Below are positions 33,187-45,286 of a DNA stretch of 64,000 nt, in pieces. Origin of the DNA: Brachionus manjavacas (taxonomy: Eukaryota > Rotifera > Eurotatoria > Ploima > Brachionidae). The first letter of the stretch is position 1; every line of letters starts with the position of its first letter. Location of the stretch: positions 3,782,001-3,846,000 of the forward strand of contig JAHQIY010000006.1 of NCBI GenBank assembly GCA_019054805.1, read 5' to 3'. A model generated the notes under the pieces. The model saw nothing but the letters and a program-made list of their open reading frames with translations, was not told the origin of the DNA and made no database searches. Made by a program: the position numbers and the translations under genes.

Positions 33187-35207
33187 TCTTCAATAGATCT
33201 ATTGTTCTTCTCTTGTTGCCTGTTTTAGTTTTTCAAATTATTTTTATAAGATATTTTGAATTGATCAAAAATAAAAAATTTTGATAAAAAAAATTTTTAT
33301 TTTTATTTTTATTTATCTGACGCACCATTAAAATAATTTAAATTTAAAATCATTAGCTTTTCTTGGAATTTAAACGGCACTTGAAAAATTAATTTTGATT
33401 TTTTTAAACAAATTTTATAAATGAGATTTTTTTTTTTTAAACTTATGAATGCTAAAAAACTGCTCGAGAAAAAGAAAAAAGCAAATATTGCTTTTATGCA
33501 CAAAAACATCAGTTAAGGAGTTAAAAATTATAACCCTGTTTACCCAACTTTTATTTTATGTTAGGTGATGGACAGCTTAATAAAGGAAATTTTACTAAAT
33601 CATCTTCACCAATAATAATCTTACTAATTAGACCTAAAATAATCATATTAATTAAGCCTAAAATAGTTTTCTTCCAAAGAGATAGGCATTTTGAATTTTC
33701 ATTCAAAACTTCCAAAAATTGCCAAAATGAAATTCGCTTTTATCAATTAACTTTGACAAAATTAATGATAAATTTTATTGATAATAAAATATCTATATTT
33801 TTATTTTTCTTTGAGAATAAAAATTATTTTTCAGAATTTTTAATAAGGTACAGCGTTATTAATTTTTGAATAAAAATAAAAATTAGAAAAATGATTATTT
33901 TAATTTCAATTTTAGGAAAAAATCTAAAGTTTTAATACCGAATTAAAAAATTACAAGATAATATTGATAATTTGTCTACATTGTCAAATAATAAAAATAA
34001 TAATGATAATATAAGTTACAACAAGCTAGCAAGCTAGACCTGCGAAGATGGGAAACAGTAGGCCCATTTATGGTAACTGAGTGTATACACTGTGTCTAGA
34101 GCATAGTCATTTCCCCAGCTCTGCCTTCATCACACTTCAGATTTTTATTCGTTAGGTCACTATTCCCTCGTGTCGATTCTACCGAGTCTCAGGACTTCCA
34201 TGCTAGGTTTCTCCTTACGTCTGTAAATAAGTGATAAACTAATTTAAATGCAGAAAATTGCAAAACATTATTAACAGTGTTTTTGATGCTTCAAATGTGA
34301 AAAGTTTCAAAAAAAGATTTTTGTCTGGACAAATTATGAAACGACCGATAGGGATCAATCCTTTGGTTGAGTTTTTAAGTTTAAAAAATATTTTACTATG
34401 ACTAGCTTTCTTGCTGTAAAAAAAATTAACTTTTGTATCTTTACTGATTTTAGATCTGAACATTTTATTCTCTCTCATTTTATTTGAATTTTTGATTTCT
34501 TTTTAAACTTTTTTTTTTAATTCAGAAAAGGCTATAACTCGGTACAGTTTTACTATATTACAAATAATATAAACGTGATGCATTATATTTTTTCGATCTC
34601 ATGAAAATAATTTTATGCATATTTTATTTAAAAAATATGATAATGACATATTTTTAACTTAATTGAACAAGTTTTTAAAAAAAAATTAAATTTTATCTGA
34701 ATTGCTTCTTTTCAAAAACTTGGATCCTTTTAAGTCTAATTTCTTGTTAAATTTATCTTTGGCGATTCGTCCCAATCTAGAATTAATTTTTTTAATAAGA
34801 AAATACCAAAAAAACTCTTTTTTAATAACAATTATTGAGCAAGATCAATAAATTTTGAAAACTATAGCCTTTATTAACAAAACTACAGAATACTTGAGAC
34901 CATATGAACGGATAAAAATCTTACCTATCAAACAACAATTAAAAAAAATATCTTTTTTACATAAAATATAAATATTTATTGTAAAAATTAAAAAAATTCA
35001 AATAGAGAAATAAAAGTGTTTTGTTTTATTCTAAGAAATAAAGTTAATTTTGGATTTTGAATCATAGGATTGTTACTTAATTATTTGTGAATACATTATA
35101 AATAATTTTTGAGAATAATTTCGAAATTATTCTAGCATTTTCTTGATAAATTATATCTTTTATAAATTTTGCTTTTAGCATAAAGAAAAATCTCAAATTT
35201 GACAAAA
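33187..35207. other. intergenic region
   Basis: AT-rich except for the GC-shifted block at 34020-34230. ORFs of 66-103 codons here are Phe/Lys/Ile-rich chance frames. Probably holds the 3' flank of the ankyrin gene and the evectin promoter. Confidence 0.5.
34020..34230. other. GC-shifted block of unknown nature
   Basis: About 200 bp with near-balanced composition in an AT-rich desert, for example CTGCGAAGATGGGAAACAGT and CTCTGCCTTCATCACACTTC. No open frame on either strand. Composition and lack of frame suggest a repeat end, such as the UTR of a transposon, or an RNA gene. Confidence 0.5.
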
Positions 35208-36005
35208 ATGGTCGACATTGCTAAAGCTGGTTGGCTTTACAGACAAAGTAAACCATTTTTTATTTTTAACAAAGTCAACATAAACTTATAGATTTTTCAA
35301 GCGTCTTTCCTAAAAAATTGGAAAAAAAATTGGTTTTCTCTAAGCGTTGATGGATATCTTCGCTGTTTTGAATCACCTGACGATATGATCGCCAAAAAAA
35401 CAATCTCACTACCAAATGATGCAATAGCTATTACATCCGGAGATGACGTCGATGCTAAAGCTCCGGCACATTCTTCTCAATCAAATTTGATCAAAATAGT
35501 CATGAGGCAAGATAATTGGGTCTTATGTGCCGACAACATTGATGATATGCTGTAAGCAAATTTTATTATTAAATGCAAAAAAAATATTATCTTAATTTAA
35601 ATATTAAAAAAGAGCTTGGCAAATAGCTTTAGAACAAGCAAGAGTGTCACGAAGACCCCAGTTTAGACCAAATAATCCAAATATACCGGCATATTTGAAT
35701 GATGTTTTAGTGAATAGTAATATTTCATTATTTTATTCTTTACTTAAGCTCGATTACTTTTATTAATCATTTCATTTAAAGATCCTAATAATGGTTATCC
35801 AATTTATTATAGAGGAAATTATACCGGAAGATATCCATCGAGAATTGTTCATACTCCACAAGGTCCAATAACAGTAGTTTACATAGAAGATCCTTATTAT
35901 AGATATTCCAATTCTTGTGGAAATGCAGCGATGGGATTTTTAGCTGGTACAGCTTTGGCGTCAACTTTTATGTTTCCTTTTTGGTTCCCATTATTCTGGT
36001 TCTAG
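35208..36005 (+). CDS. PH-domain membrane protein, evectin/PLEKHB family
   Basis: Evectins are small PH-domain proteins anchored by a C-terminal hydrophobic segment to recycling endosome or post-Golgi membranes. Exons 35208-35247, 35302-35551, 35613-35716, 35782-36005; 205 residues. The PH domain occupies about residues 2-110: AKAGWLYRQTSFLKNWKKNW, SLSVDGYLRCFE, NWVLCADNIDDMLAWQIALE with the invariant PH tryptophan. A proline-rich linker (YPIYYRGNYTGRYPSR) leads to GNAAMGFLAGTALASTFMFP, a Gly/Ala-rich hydrophobic anchor ending FWFPLFWF. Length and architecture fit PLEKHB2 (about 220). Choosing the acceptor at 35301 rather than 35291 keeps the PH frame. Confidence 0.85.
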
Positions 36006-36339
36006 ATTTTTCTTAATTTTTCGTAGTCTTAAAAGCATATTTTTAAGCTAATTTATTTGTAAAATTGTCGTTTTTGATTTAAATTTTTTTTAAATGCTAA
36101 AATACCAAATTAAATATTATTTAAAATAAATTTATTATTTGTCTAATATAAATTCTCAATTCAAGCAAAAATTAAAATTAGAAAATTAATTTTTTTTCAA
36201 GTTAATGATGGAACAGTTAAATAAGAGACATTTGGTCACAGACATGAGAGTGTAAGTGGGGTTTTGATTTAATTTAAGCTTATAAACCTGAAAAAGTTAG
36301 CTGTAATAAAAAGTTAAAAAATTTAAGTAAACATGGTTA
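36006..36339. other. short AT-rich spacer
   Basis: 3' flank of the evectin gene; nothing recognised. Confidence 0.6.
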
Positions 36340-36682
36340 GTTGGTGCATTTACGATAAACTTATGGAATCACTCAGATACTATTGGTCTTCGCACTATTA
36401 ATCATGTAGAAGGCTTCCTTTATAAATTCAATCCAAAACACCCGAATATTTTTAACAGCAGGATATTATGCAACAAATTGAAATGAAAACTAGGATTAAG
36501 ATTGGATTGTATAAAAATGATCAATTATCTTTAGAAAGAAGGCTTTTTTATAAAGAGAAAGATTCGAAAATCAATCAGTATTTATTAAAGTTAAACAATG
36601 AAAAATGTGTTTCTTTTATTGATTACATGAGGAGCCGTTTAATTGTTTATGAACGAAAAAATAAAAAAAATTTAATTATTTA
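36340..36682 (+). pseudogene. MULE-like transposase C-terminal fragment
   Basis: Reads LVGAFTINLWNHSDTIGLRT then INHVEGFLYKFNPKHPNIF, the W-x-NH...RTNN-x-EGF block typical near the end of MULE/FLYWCH-type transposases, followed by a charged helical tail ending FIDYMRSRLIVYERKNKKN. One frame change near 36467. No upstream catalytic part is attached. Confidence 0.6.
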
Positions 36683-36739
36683 ATCGAACTTAATTGAAAT
36701 TATATTAAATTTAAAATTTGAAGATTCGGTAAATTAATT

Positions 36740-38225
36740 ATAATAAATTATGGATGAAAATGTCATTAACACTAGGTAAACCTTGCAAAGGACTCTGCAA
36801 AACACCAAACAACTGACTGTGTGTATGGTATCTGAGACTTCAAGGCGACCAAAAAGATCGAATCTTAAAACTGATCAGAGCCCTGTCGATACTCGTTGTG
36901 TCGGAATGGCCGAGTTTACAACTTGGAAGAACTGTGTGATAGTTTTAGAAGATCTTGAATAGATTGTAAAATCGAAAGATAAAGTGATCGAAGAACTGTC
37001 ATAAAAAAATTGAGAAATATAGTTAGATAATGGAATAACTAACGAATAGAATGCAACAACTTGAGAGTACAGATTACGAAAATTTCAATGAAAGCACGAC
37101 AAAGCTTGCTGAGAGAACGACAGAGACAGAAGAGAAGTGGAATGAACAAATTTCTGAACTAGAGTATAAACTGGTTGTTCTAACATCGAGACTGGATGAA
37201 AATAGCAGCAATAACGTTGACATGGCTTGGTCGCAGGGAAGTCTCAAAGCTGGATCGGTCTTGCATTGGTCATCTATTGTTGCTCAGCAACCTGGCGAAG
37301 TTGAAGGAGGAGAAAAATTAAGACCATCTAAGCCTCTACCGTCCCAGTAAATAGACATGACGAATTTTGTCCTTGCAGAGAACCAAGCCAGAGAAAGTAA
37401 AAAAAAATGTCTAATATTGTTGGTCTGAAGCAAGAGTCAAAGATTTATGTTGGAGAACAAGTGAGATATCTTTTCGAAGTGAGTGGTTTAAACTCAAATA
37501 AAATCGAGCATGTGCGAAAATTCAGACAAACGAACCCAAACAGTGTTCCTCCGATTTTTATCCGTCTCAAAAAGGGCGTCTACAGAAATGGTGTTTTGCA
37601 GAAGCCAAAAAGCTGAAAAGAATTGAAGGTCATGCAGAAGTGTATATATGTTCTGACAGGACAGAGTGCGAGAGAAGATTAGATAGGCAGCTGAGAAAAA
37701 GAAGAGAAATGCTCAACACGGAGGAAGAGAGTAGAAATGAAGGAAGGCATTACTGGTGGGTCATCCGAGGAAATGAGCTTCGAAGAATTAAACAAATGTC
37801 AACTATTATAGCAGATAAGTAGCAATTTCTTTGTTAAAAAGAAAAACAGAAGGACTGAGAAAAATTTACACAATTAAAAATAATTATGTAAATAATGATA
37901 CTAAAATAGTTAGTAGGATACTAAATAACTTACGGAGCCTGTTGTCCAGCTGGATAAGTTGGATAGGCCACATATTGTATGTAATTATGAGACTTGATAT
38001 TCCAAGTATATCTGGATATACTTTATACAGAAAAGAAAGATTGGGACGTGGCGGTGGAGTATGTATGAGATGTAATGTAAGTAATGTAAGAGATGATCTC
38101 TGTTTAATGGAAGTGCCATGTAGATTTCTCTGTGCAGATGGTGTTGAAAAGATGGCGTGGAGTGAGAAGTGGTGCAGAAAATTTGTTGGTTGGATTCATG
38201 TACAGACCACCTAAGATTAATGGTT
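36740..38225 (+). mobile_element. LINE fragment: ORF1 and endonuclease start (3'-deleted)
   Basis: Relic of a CR1/jockey-like element. ORF1 coiled coil: RTTETEEKWNEQISELEYKL (about 37100-37170). RRM-like ORF1 parts: KIEHVRKFRQTNPNSVPPIF and, after a stop, VYICSDRTECERRLDRQLRK with HYWWVIRGNELRR. ORF2 endonuclease traces: MRLDIPSISGYTLYRKERLG then RGGGVCM (about 37987-38070), the block following the ITETWL motif. Ends near 38225 in a MYRPP-like endonuclease block (38195-38215, frame-shifted) without RT. Many stops. Loss of the 3' half is unusual for a LINE and implies a later deletion or insertion. Confidence 0.7.
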
Positions 38226-38249
38226 TTGTAACTTTGTGTGTGAATCTTT

Positions 38250-39790
38250 GACGTCAATTCTCCTACCGATTCTTCAAAGACCGGAGAAGCAGAAAAAATA
38301 ATTGATTTAATAACCAACAGAGGAAAATGTAAAGGTTATATAATGCTTAAAACTTATGAGTCTTACAAAGAAGCAATAAAAGTGGTCCAAGATACCGAAA
38401 CCAAACTTGAAAGTGCTACTTGGGGAAAGTGAAACTCGCAAAAAGGAAAAGGGTTAACCAACGATGAGCAATATTTTAAAATCTCAAGCTGTTCAAAAAT
38501 GTTATACATTGAAAAACTCAAGACTAATTGTGGAGCCAACATATTTATTGAAAATGTTCTCCATATTCACGAGCAGAAAATAACGATACCCGAAAGTACA
38601 AAAAATTTAAATCAGTATAGTCAAATTCCAATAAATGATGATAATTTGTTTACTGTTTTTTCTTGGGAGATTACATCTGAAAAAGTTGATTTCAAAATTT
38701 TTTTACAACAAAAAGATTAATATCGTTTACAAAAAAAAACAAATCTATCCATATCGCAGCAGATGCAACCTATAAACTAACTTGGTTAAAATCTTCCAGT
38801 TTTGATGGTAGGAACCACTTATAAAAGCAAAAGTTTTGTACCTTCTGATTTATTATTGTCTAAACTCACGAAGAATTTGCCTTTTTGTTTAAATCAGAAA
38901 AAGATTTGTCCCAACAAATTTATAATTAAGATTCTAATTTACATGATCTTGTTGCAGATGCTGCAATAGCTATAACAAATGATTGTTGGTCACACGTAGA
39001 AAGACACATAAAAGACAATTTAAAAGGTGTACAATAAGATACAAAACAAAGAATTAAGAACCATTTGGTAGCTGTTCAGTGTTCTTCAATTCATGAACAC
39101 TTTGAAACAGTATGGAAATCGTTCAATGATAAATGGTTCGATCCATCGCCTAAAGAATCATTATCCCATGAGCGATTGTTTATCAATTAGTTCTTGAATT
39201 AATTTAGTGACAATTGGCTGGGTCAATATACCTTCGGCTGGGTCAATATACCTTCGGCTGGTTCAAGAAATATGCTAAAGGTACTCCGAGTGCTGACAAC
39301 GCATTGGTATCGACTAATAATGTAATTATAGAAGAAGCCACAAATACAGAGTTATTGTCAATGAACTAATTTCTAACTTGTGCTAAAGAAACTGGTCCAA
39401 AGATCGGGATCCTCAATTAACAACAACAAAGAATTAATTTTCTGATATTCCATTTGTAAACTCTCAAAGGTATACTTTGGCTTATGAATGGGTCAGAGAA
39501 AACAAGAGAACCATTAAATTTACTCATAATGGTTTTCTTTTGTATATGTTCACGTCAAGAGAAAACAAGGAAGCAGCTACGAAAACAATGTGCAAATACT
39601 ATTTGGAAAAGAAATCGTGGGATTCATTGGATGAATAAATGTCATTCAACTTTTTAATTATTCAACATTTCTTGTGAGATAAACCTTTTCTGGTAATACT
39701 ACACAAATATCATTTATTGAAGAAACTTTGAACAATGCATCATATAATTTTCCATGTGAAAATACCGATTCTGTTAAATAAATGCATACA
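38250..39790 (+). pseudogene. MULE-like transposase, multiply broken
   Basis: Starts SSKTGEAEKIIDLITNRGKC, then ESYKEAIKVVQDTETKLESA. A middle open part at 38499-38720 includes QYSQIPINDDNLFTVFS. Then frames with VGTTYKSKSFVPSDLLLSKL, ADAAIAITNDCWSHVERH (the catalytic-aspartate block followed by the W-xH motif of MULEs) and VQCSSIHEHFETVWKSFNDK. Further on, SADNALVSTNNVIIEEATNT matches the TNN block. Several stops and frameshifts. A 20-bp tandem duplication lies at 39216-39255. Confidence 0.6.
39216..39261 (+). repeat. 20-bp tandem duplication
   Basis: GGCTGGGTCAATATACCTTC occurs twice in a row, with a partial third copy. Confidence 0.9.
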
Positions 39791-40534
39791 AATTTTTGAA
39801 TGATTGTTTTTTTTTAAATAAATTTTATATAACTAATCTGGAACCATTACATTTACCATCGTCCGGTGAAATTTTTCTATTTTTTTGAGTTTAAATTACT
39901 TTAATGATATTGTTTATTGTCGATTCATTTTTTGTGCAAAATTTTGACATAAAGAAAATTCTTATGCATTGTACTTTTTTTAAATTAAAGTTATTATTCT
40001 AAAACTCACTAAAATTTAATCAATCATCTCAGACGTTTGCTTCGATCACGAAAACTGAAAATTTTCAAGAAATGTATTCGATCATGGATTATTATTTTTA
40101 AAAACTTTTTATTTTAGTAATTTTTTATTTCAATTTATCTCAATTAAAATTTTAAAAAAAATATTAAATTATTGATTCCTTTGATTTTAATTTCATTCGA
40201 TGTTTCTAGTAGTACAAAATTTTCGTGTTTCTTATGTTTAATAAATTATTTAACAATTCTAACAAATAACTAAAGTAGATTATTAAAAAGAAGATAATTC
40301 GCATCAGTTAAATTTATTTTTAGTTTGACTCAATTCGGTTCAGCTTCATTTGGCTTGTAATTAGGGCTTAACCAAATACAACCAAATACAACCAAATATT
40401 AGATGCATTTTTTAACCGAAAAAAATTTATCCTTAAATCTAAAACCTAGTTATTTTCCAATTAACTCAAATTAAAAATTTTTTCAATTAAATTTTTATTA
40501 GAAAAACATACACATCAAATATATCTGTTAAAAC
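39791..40534. other. AT-rich intergenic region
   Basis: 3' flank of the first asparaginase. Contains a 10-bp tandem repeat (AACCAAATAC, three copies) at about 40370-40399. Nothing else seen. Confidence 0.6.
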
Positions 40535-41583
40535 CTAATTCTTTGTGATTTCGTTATTAAAATAACTGTCTAGATTCGTGCCATTTTTACTCATAGAATT
40601 GCCAATAACAAGAGATGCAACAACCATTGCTTGATAAGCATTTAAATCATTAGCCATTACAACCCCTAAATCAATAAGACTTTGATTTCCGCCTAAGCCT
40701 GCATATTCAGGACTTACACCACCAAATTGACATTTTGTTACAAGGATCACTTTAATTCCGAATTCAATTACTTTTTTAATCGAATAATACAATTCCTCTG
40801 AAACATTTCCACTTCCATACGCAATAATTACCACTGCTTTAAAATTTCGGTTTAAAAAAGCATCAAGCAAAAAATCTGGTGCTCCAGGGTAAGCGCAAAC
40901 TATTGGAATCGATTCCAGTTTATTAGGTAATGGAATAAGTACCGGTCTTTTTAGAGCTCCTCTCCAATCAATGTTTTCTCCATGCATCATTCCTATAATT
41001 CCAAATTTTCCGCTGGTAAATGGATCTATAGAAAATGTATGCTCTTTTCGAAAATATGATGGATTATGGATTTTGCCAGCAAAATTAATACTCACTCCAT
41101 TAGAATACAAGATCGAATCTTTATTTAAAATTTGTTTTATTGAATTGCATAAATTTGCTTTTCCATCAAAATCAGAATTTTTAGTTTCTCTAGTAGAACC
41201 AGTTATAATTATTGGTTTATTATGATTTATGATACAACGATGAAGGAAATAGGCCAAAATTTCCATTGTATCAGTGCCATACACCAGAATCATTCCTTTC
41301 AAGCAGAAAATAAAAATTAATGCATACACAAAGTAAATTAATTACCTTTAACTTGATGAGAGTTGATTTTTCTTTGTATTGTTCTGGCAAGGTCATAGAA
41401 AAAATCCAAATCTGCCAAAGATGAATCTATATCAGCATAATCTATGATTTGAATATCTATCGAGGAAAATTGCTTTCTGACTGAATCAGAAATTTCTGTC
41501 ATGCTTGAAGTGGTTTGTCCGTCTTTAGTGGCACATGCCAATCCACCAGCAATTGTAATTATAATTTGAGAAGAAACATCCAT
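40535..41583 (-). CDS. L-asparaginase paralogue lacking first catalytic threonine
   Basis: Type I/II bacterial-fold L-asparaginase homologue, 332 residues, exons 41346-41583 and 40535-41295. The second half is well conserved: LVYGTDTMEILAYFLHR (Thr87-Asp88 of the TDT triad), KPIIITGSTRETKNSDFDGK, FRKEHTFSIDPFTSGKFG (catalytic Lys), IVIIAYGSG-like KAVVIIAYGSGNVSEELYYS and GGNQSLIDLGVVMANDLNAY. In the N-terminus the TGGTI nucleophile motif is replaced: IIITIAGGLACATK has Leu at the position of Thr12 of the Escherichia coli enzyme, and the hinge Tyr is absent. Compared with its neighbour it also lacks the MLRRFSSQ leader. Probably catalytically impaired or inactive. One phase-1 intron, absent from the paralogue. 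Confidence 0.88.
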
Positions 41584-42551
41584 TTATTTTTTTTTTTATT
41601 TTATTTAAAAACAGTTCATGATAATGCTATTTTCTAAATTTTTTAATTTTTTTAAATCGTAACATTAACAAAGATCTCCTTAACTTTTAACATATGTTTT
41701 CATATCAAGATACTATTCAAAGCTAAAAACAATCAATTCCAAACCATTTTATTTTATTTGATATTATCTTAAGAAATAAAACTTTTGTAGAAAAAAATTT
41801 TAAAAGCAATTCATGAATTTAAGAAAATTTAACGAAATTTATTCATTATTAATTTTTGCAATTTTATCTTATCTTGAAAATTTTTTTGAAATTTAAAATT
41901 TTGTTTCTCTTTTTTTTGGATATTTTTAATTGAGTCAACTTTTCGAAAGAATTCTAAAAATCATCACTGATTCTAAAAGAAAATAATCTTTTAAAAAAAA
42001 ATAAAAAAAGAATACCAATTTCACAAGACGAAATAAGCTAATCAACTAAATATTGAGAACCTTTTGATAAATTCAGACATATAGCCTGGTACCTTCAAAA
42101 CAACTTCGGCCTCATCATTTGAACCAAATTCTTTCATCAGGAATTAAAAAAAAACAATTTTTTTATGTTTATCTTGTAACAGATTAAATTTTTTTTTTCT
42201 TTTATTATATTATTTTCATTATCAATAGCGAAAATTTTTCATCAGCTTTTTAATTGTAAATAAAAATTTGTGACTTTTATTTTAAAAAATCTACTGATTA
42301 ATAAGATCTAAAAAAATAACTGAATTATGTTTTTTTTTTTTTTAATTTTTAAAGTTAATCATTTTTCCCTTTAATTTCAACTTTAATCAACAATTGTTTG
42401 AGTTAAATTAAAAAAAATTGGAAAAAAAATGCTGTAAAAATTTATTAACTTAAAATTTAAAAAAGTTATTTCATTCAATTAAAAATCTGTAATTTTTAGG
42501 GGAAGAAAAAATACATAGATTAGTTTTAAAAATCTTTTTTTATTACAAATA
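41584..42551. other. intergenic region between tandem asparaginases
   Basis: AT-rich. It must hold the promoter of the downstream paralogue and the 3' end of the upstream one; no motif recognised. Confidence 0.6.
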
Positions 42552-43592
42552 CTATTCAATTATTTTGTTGCTAAAATATTTCTCTAAACCGTATTCATTC
42601 GAAAGATATTCGTTATCAAAGACAAGTGAAGCCACAATCATAGCTTGATAGGAATTCAAGTCATCAGCCATGATGACTCCCAGATCTCTTAAACTCTGAT
42701 TACCACCAATACCGCCATATTCTGCATATACACCTCCGTACTTACAATTTGTGACAAGCACTACCTTCAAGCCATGTTCAATAGCTTTTTTAATTGCATA
42801 ATACATATTTTCATTAACATTTCCGCTACCATAGGCAACCACAATCAAAGCCCGGAATTTTTTTTCAATAAACCCATCTAAAAGATCAATGGTAGCTCCT
42901 GGAATAGCATAAACAATCGGAACAGACAAAAGAGACTCTAATTTATCTGGTAGTGGTATGCACAAGCTTTTTTTAGGGTTATTCAACCAATCTATACGTG
43001 ATGTATGCATCATACCAATTACTCCATAAGACCCGCTTGTAAATGGATCAATGGCGAATGAATGCTCTTTATGGACATTTACTGGACTGTGAATTTTACC
43101 AGCAAAATTAATGCTTACCCCATAGCCGTACATCAATGATTCTGGATTGGAGACTTGTTTAATAGCATTGGTAATGTTTGCTTTTCCATCATAGTCACTG
43201 TTTGTTACCACTCTCATAGCTCCAGTGATCACAATGGGTTTCATTGGTGAATATACAGATCTATGTAAAAAATAAGCTGTTATTTCCATTGTATCAGTTC
43301 CATGCACAATCACGACCCCATCTACTTCTTCGGCATTTACTTTTTGCTGAACTAGTTTGGACAAGTTGAACAAAAAATTGAGATCAATAGCTCGAGAGTC
43401 AATCATTGCAAATTCAATTAGATCAATAGTTTCCAAATTAATCTCGGAACCGATGGATTCAATGAGCTCTTTGCCACTTGTTTTTGGCACATAACCACCC
43501 AATTGTCTGTCAAATTTTTGTACAATCGTACCTCCGGTTGTTATCACTACAATTCTTGCATTTCCACTTTGGCTTGAAAAACGACGCAACAT
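42552..43592 (-). CDS. L-asparaginase, likely active
   Basis: Hydrolyses L-asparagine to aspartate and ammonia. 346 residues, intronless. First threonine motif IVVITTGGTIVQK (Thr22), hinge Tyr34 in LGGYVPKTS, Ser66 region FAMIDSRAIDL, second motif VVIVHGTDTMEITAYF (Thr99-Asp100), Lys175 in NVHKEHSFAIDPFTSG, and C-terminal GGNQSLRDLGVIMADDLNSY. All residues of the two catalytic triads are visible. The leader MLRRFSSQSGNAR is short, basic and hydroxylated, so mitochondrial targeting is possible but not shown. It lacks the C-terminal ankyrin repeats of human ASPG and is closer in layout to bacterial type II enzymes. Horizontal origin is possible but cannot be judged by eye. Confidence 0.93.
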   Translation of the reverse strand: MLRRFSSQSGNARIVVITTGGTIVQKFDRQLGGYVPKTSGKELIESIGSEINLETIDLIEFAMIDSRAIDLNFLFNLSKLVQQKVNAEEVDGVVIVHGTDTMEITAYFLHRSVYSPMKPIVITGAMRVVTNSDYDGKANITNAIKQVSNPESLMYGYGVSINFAGKIHSPVNVHKEHSFAIDPFTSGSYGVIGMMHTSRIDWLNNPKKSLCIPLPDKLESLLSVPIVYAIPGATIDLLDGFIEKKFRALIVVAYGSGNVNENMYYAIKKAIEHGLKVVLVTNCKYGGVYAEYGGIGGNQSLRDLGVIMADDLNSYQAMIVASLVFDNEYLSNEYGLEKYFSNKIIE

Positions 43593-45286
43593 TTTTTTTT
43601 GTTTTGTTTTATTTTTAATTGCCTTATTTTTTTAAAATAAACAAATTAATCTAAAATGTTACGTAATTATGTTTAAAATATAAAACATATGAATTTTTGA
43701 TTTTTGATTTGATTTCATTGAATTTATTATAAAAACTATTATTTCATTAAATTATATATTCGCTTCATAATTTTTCCAACCGAAAAAAAAAAAATTCTGA
43801 TATGTTGGAATTTTAGACAAAATTAATAGAAATGAAGTTTTATCCATTAATTACAATGTGAACACTAAAATTTCTTATTATTTATTCATCGCATGCTTAA
43901 AAAGATAATATTGATAAGAATATTTTAACAGGCTGAATAACACACCCTAATGACGGGCGTGTAAATCGCGTAATGCTATATCAGACAAATCATTATATTT
44001 TATTTCTTTAAATTTAAAACTAAGAATTAAAAAAAAAAAGCTTTCAAATATTAGATCAATATTTTTTCACAATAACATTTAATTTTAAAAATATGAAATG
44101 AAGAAAATTTAATAGATTTCTCATGACTAAAAAATGAAACTTTTTTCAATTTTGTTCCGAGGATTCTGTAACTAAATTAACAAATAAATGATGACACTTC
44201 ACTTAAAGCTTTAACAATAATTTGTATGTTTAAATTTTCTGACACTATTTTTTGTCTAAACATTTTAAAGCGTTTCAAAGCTTTTGAAATTATAAATTAA
44301 TGGAAATTATGTATTCATCGAAAATTGTTTTAAATAAATTAAATATACTAGCCAAAAAGTGTGTAATTTTCCGCAAGTATAAAACTATGAAATTTTAACA
44401 TGAGAAAATATAAAAAGCTTATAGGAAATATTTTAGGTTAAATTAATATTTTTTCAACAAAAAATATGTTGGCGCAATTTCAAAAAAGCTAAGCGGGCAA
44501 AATTTAGTCAAATATGAAAATTTTTTTATTTTTAATTTCATTTTTATTTTTTTTTTAAATAAATTTAAATATTCGTAGGGAAGGTTAGACATTTTAAAAA
44601 AATATGGAGCTCGATTAAGATTTTTGATTTTATCTATTATTATGAAAATATTATTTATATAATATTTTTGTTTTTTCAGTGAAATAAAAAAATAAACGAT
44701 TTGATCGAAGAACTGGCACCTCTAATTGTTAAGACTTGAACGAACGGTCATTTGGCTGACCGTATTGGCGGCTCATTATTACTAAATAAAGAGATATAAC
44801 TCCTAAGAATTGAAACAGTATTCATGGCCACGACGAAAATTTTTGCCATAATTTTGACCTACCGCTTAGGTTTTTCCGCATTTATTAAAAAATGTATTCG
44901 CCAAGATAACCGGAAATTTGGTCGCAAAAACTCTGCACAACTCTAGTGATTCCCTGTCAAGTAATTTCGATTTGATTAGAATAATTTTTGGTCACGTGAA
45001 AAAATTCAGATTCAATACAGAAGTTTTGTAGAGATGTGTTTTTGGGTGATCAAAATATTACAAAATTTTACATTTTTAAACAAATTTTTTTCAATGAAAA
45101 TCACTTTTGTTTTTTAAATCTTTAAAAAAAATGCAATTTTTTTGAAATTTAAAAAAAAAGCCAAGATTAATCTTTATTTTATTTTTTTTTTTTAAAACAC
45201 AGTATTATATGAAATTAACACTTTTTCAAATCGAAAATTTTTATTAAGTTTTTTTTATTCAAATTAACTATATATGATCATAATTT
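43593..45286. other. intergenic region
   Basis: AT-rich apart from a GC-shifted block at 44700-45060. A short hairpin CACACCC/GGGCGTG near 43942-43963. No ORFs. Confidence 0.55.
44700..45060. other. GC-shifted non-coding block
   Basis: Near-balanced composition, for example GGTCATTTGGCTGACCGTAT and CGCCAAGATAACCGGAAATT, with no long open frame. A small stem CGGTCATTTGGCTGACCG lies at about 44746-44763. Reads like part of a transposon rather than host gene; origin unknown. Confidence 0.4.

Noticed and set aside
33558-33869. 103-codon plus-strand ORF
   Set aside because: Dominated by Ile/Phe/Lys from AT-rich DNA, no family similarity and no splice context.
34239-34478. 79-codon minus-strand ORF
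   Set aside because: Composition of chance AT-rich frame; no conserved motif.
42552-43592. Bacterial contamination for the intronless asparaginase
   Set aside because: It sits next to an intron-containing paralogue with the same AT-rich codon usage and between eukaryotic genes; old horizontal transfer remains possible but contamination is not supported.
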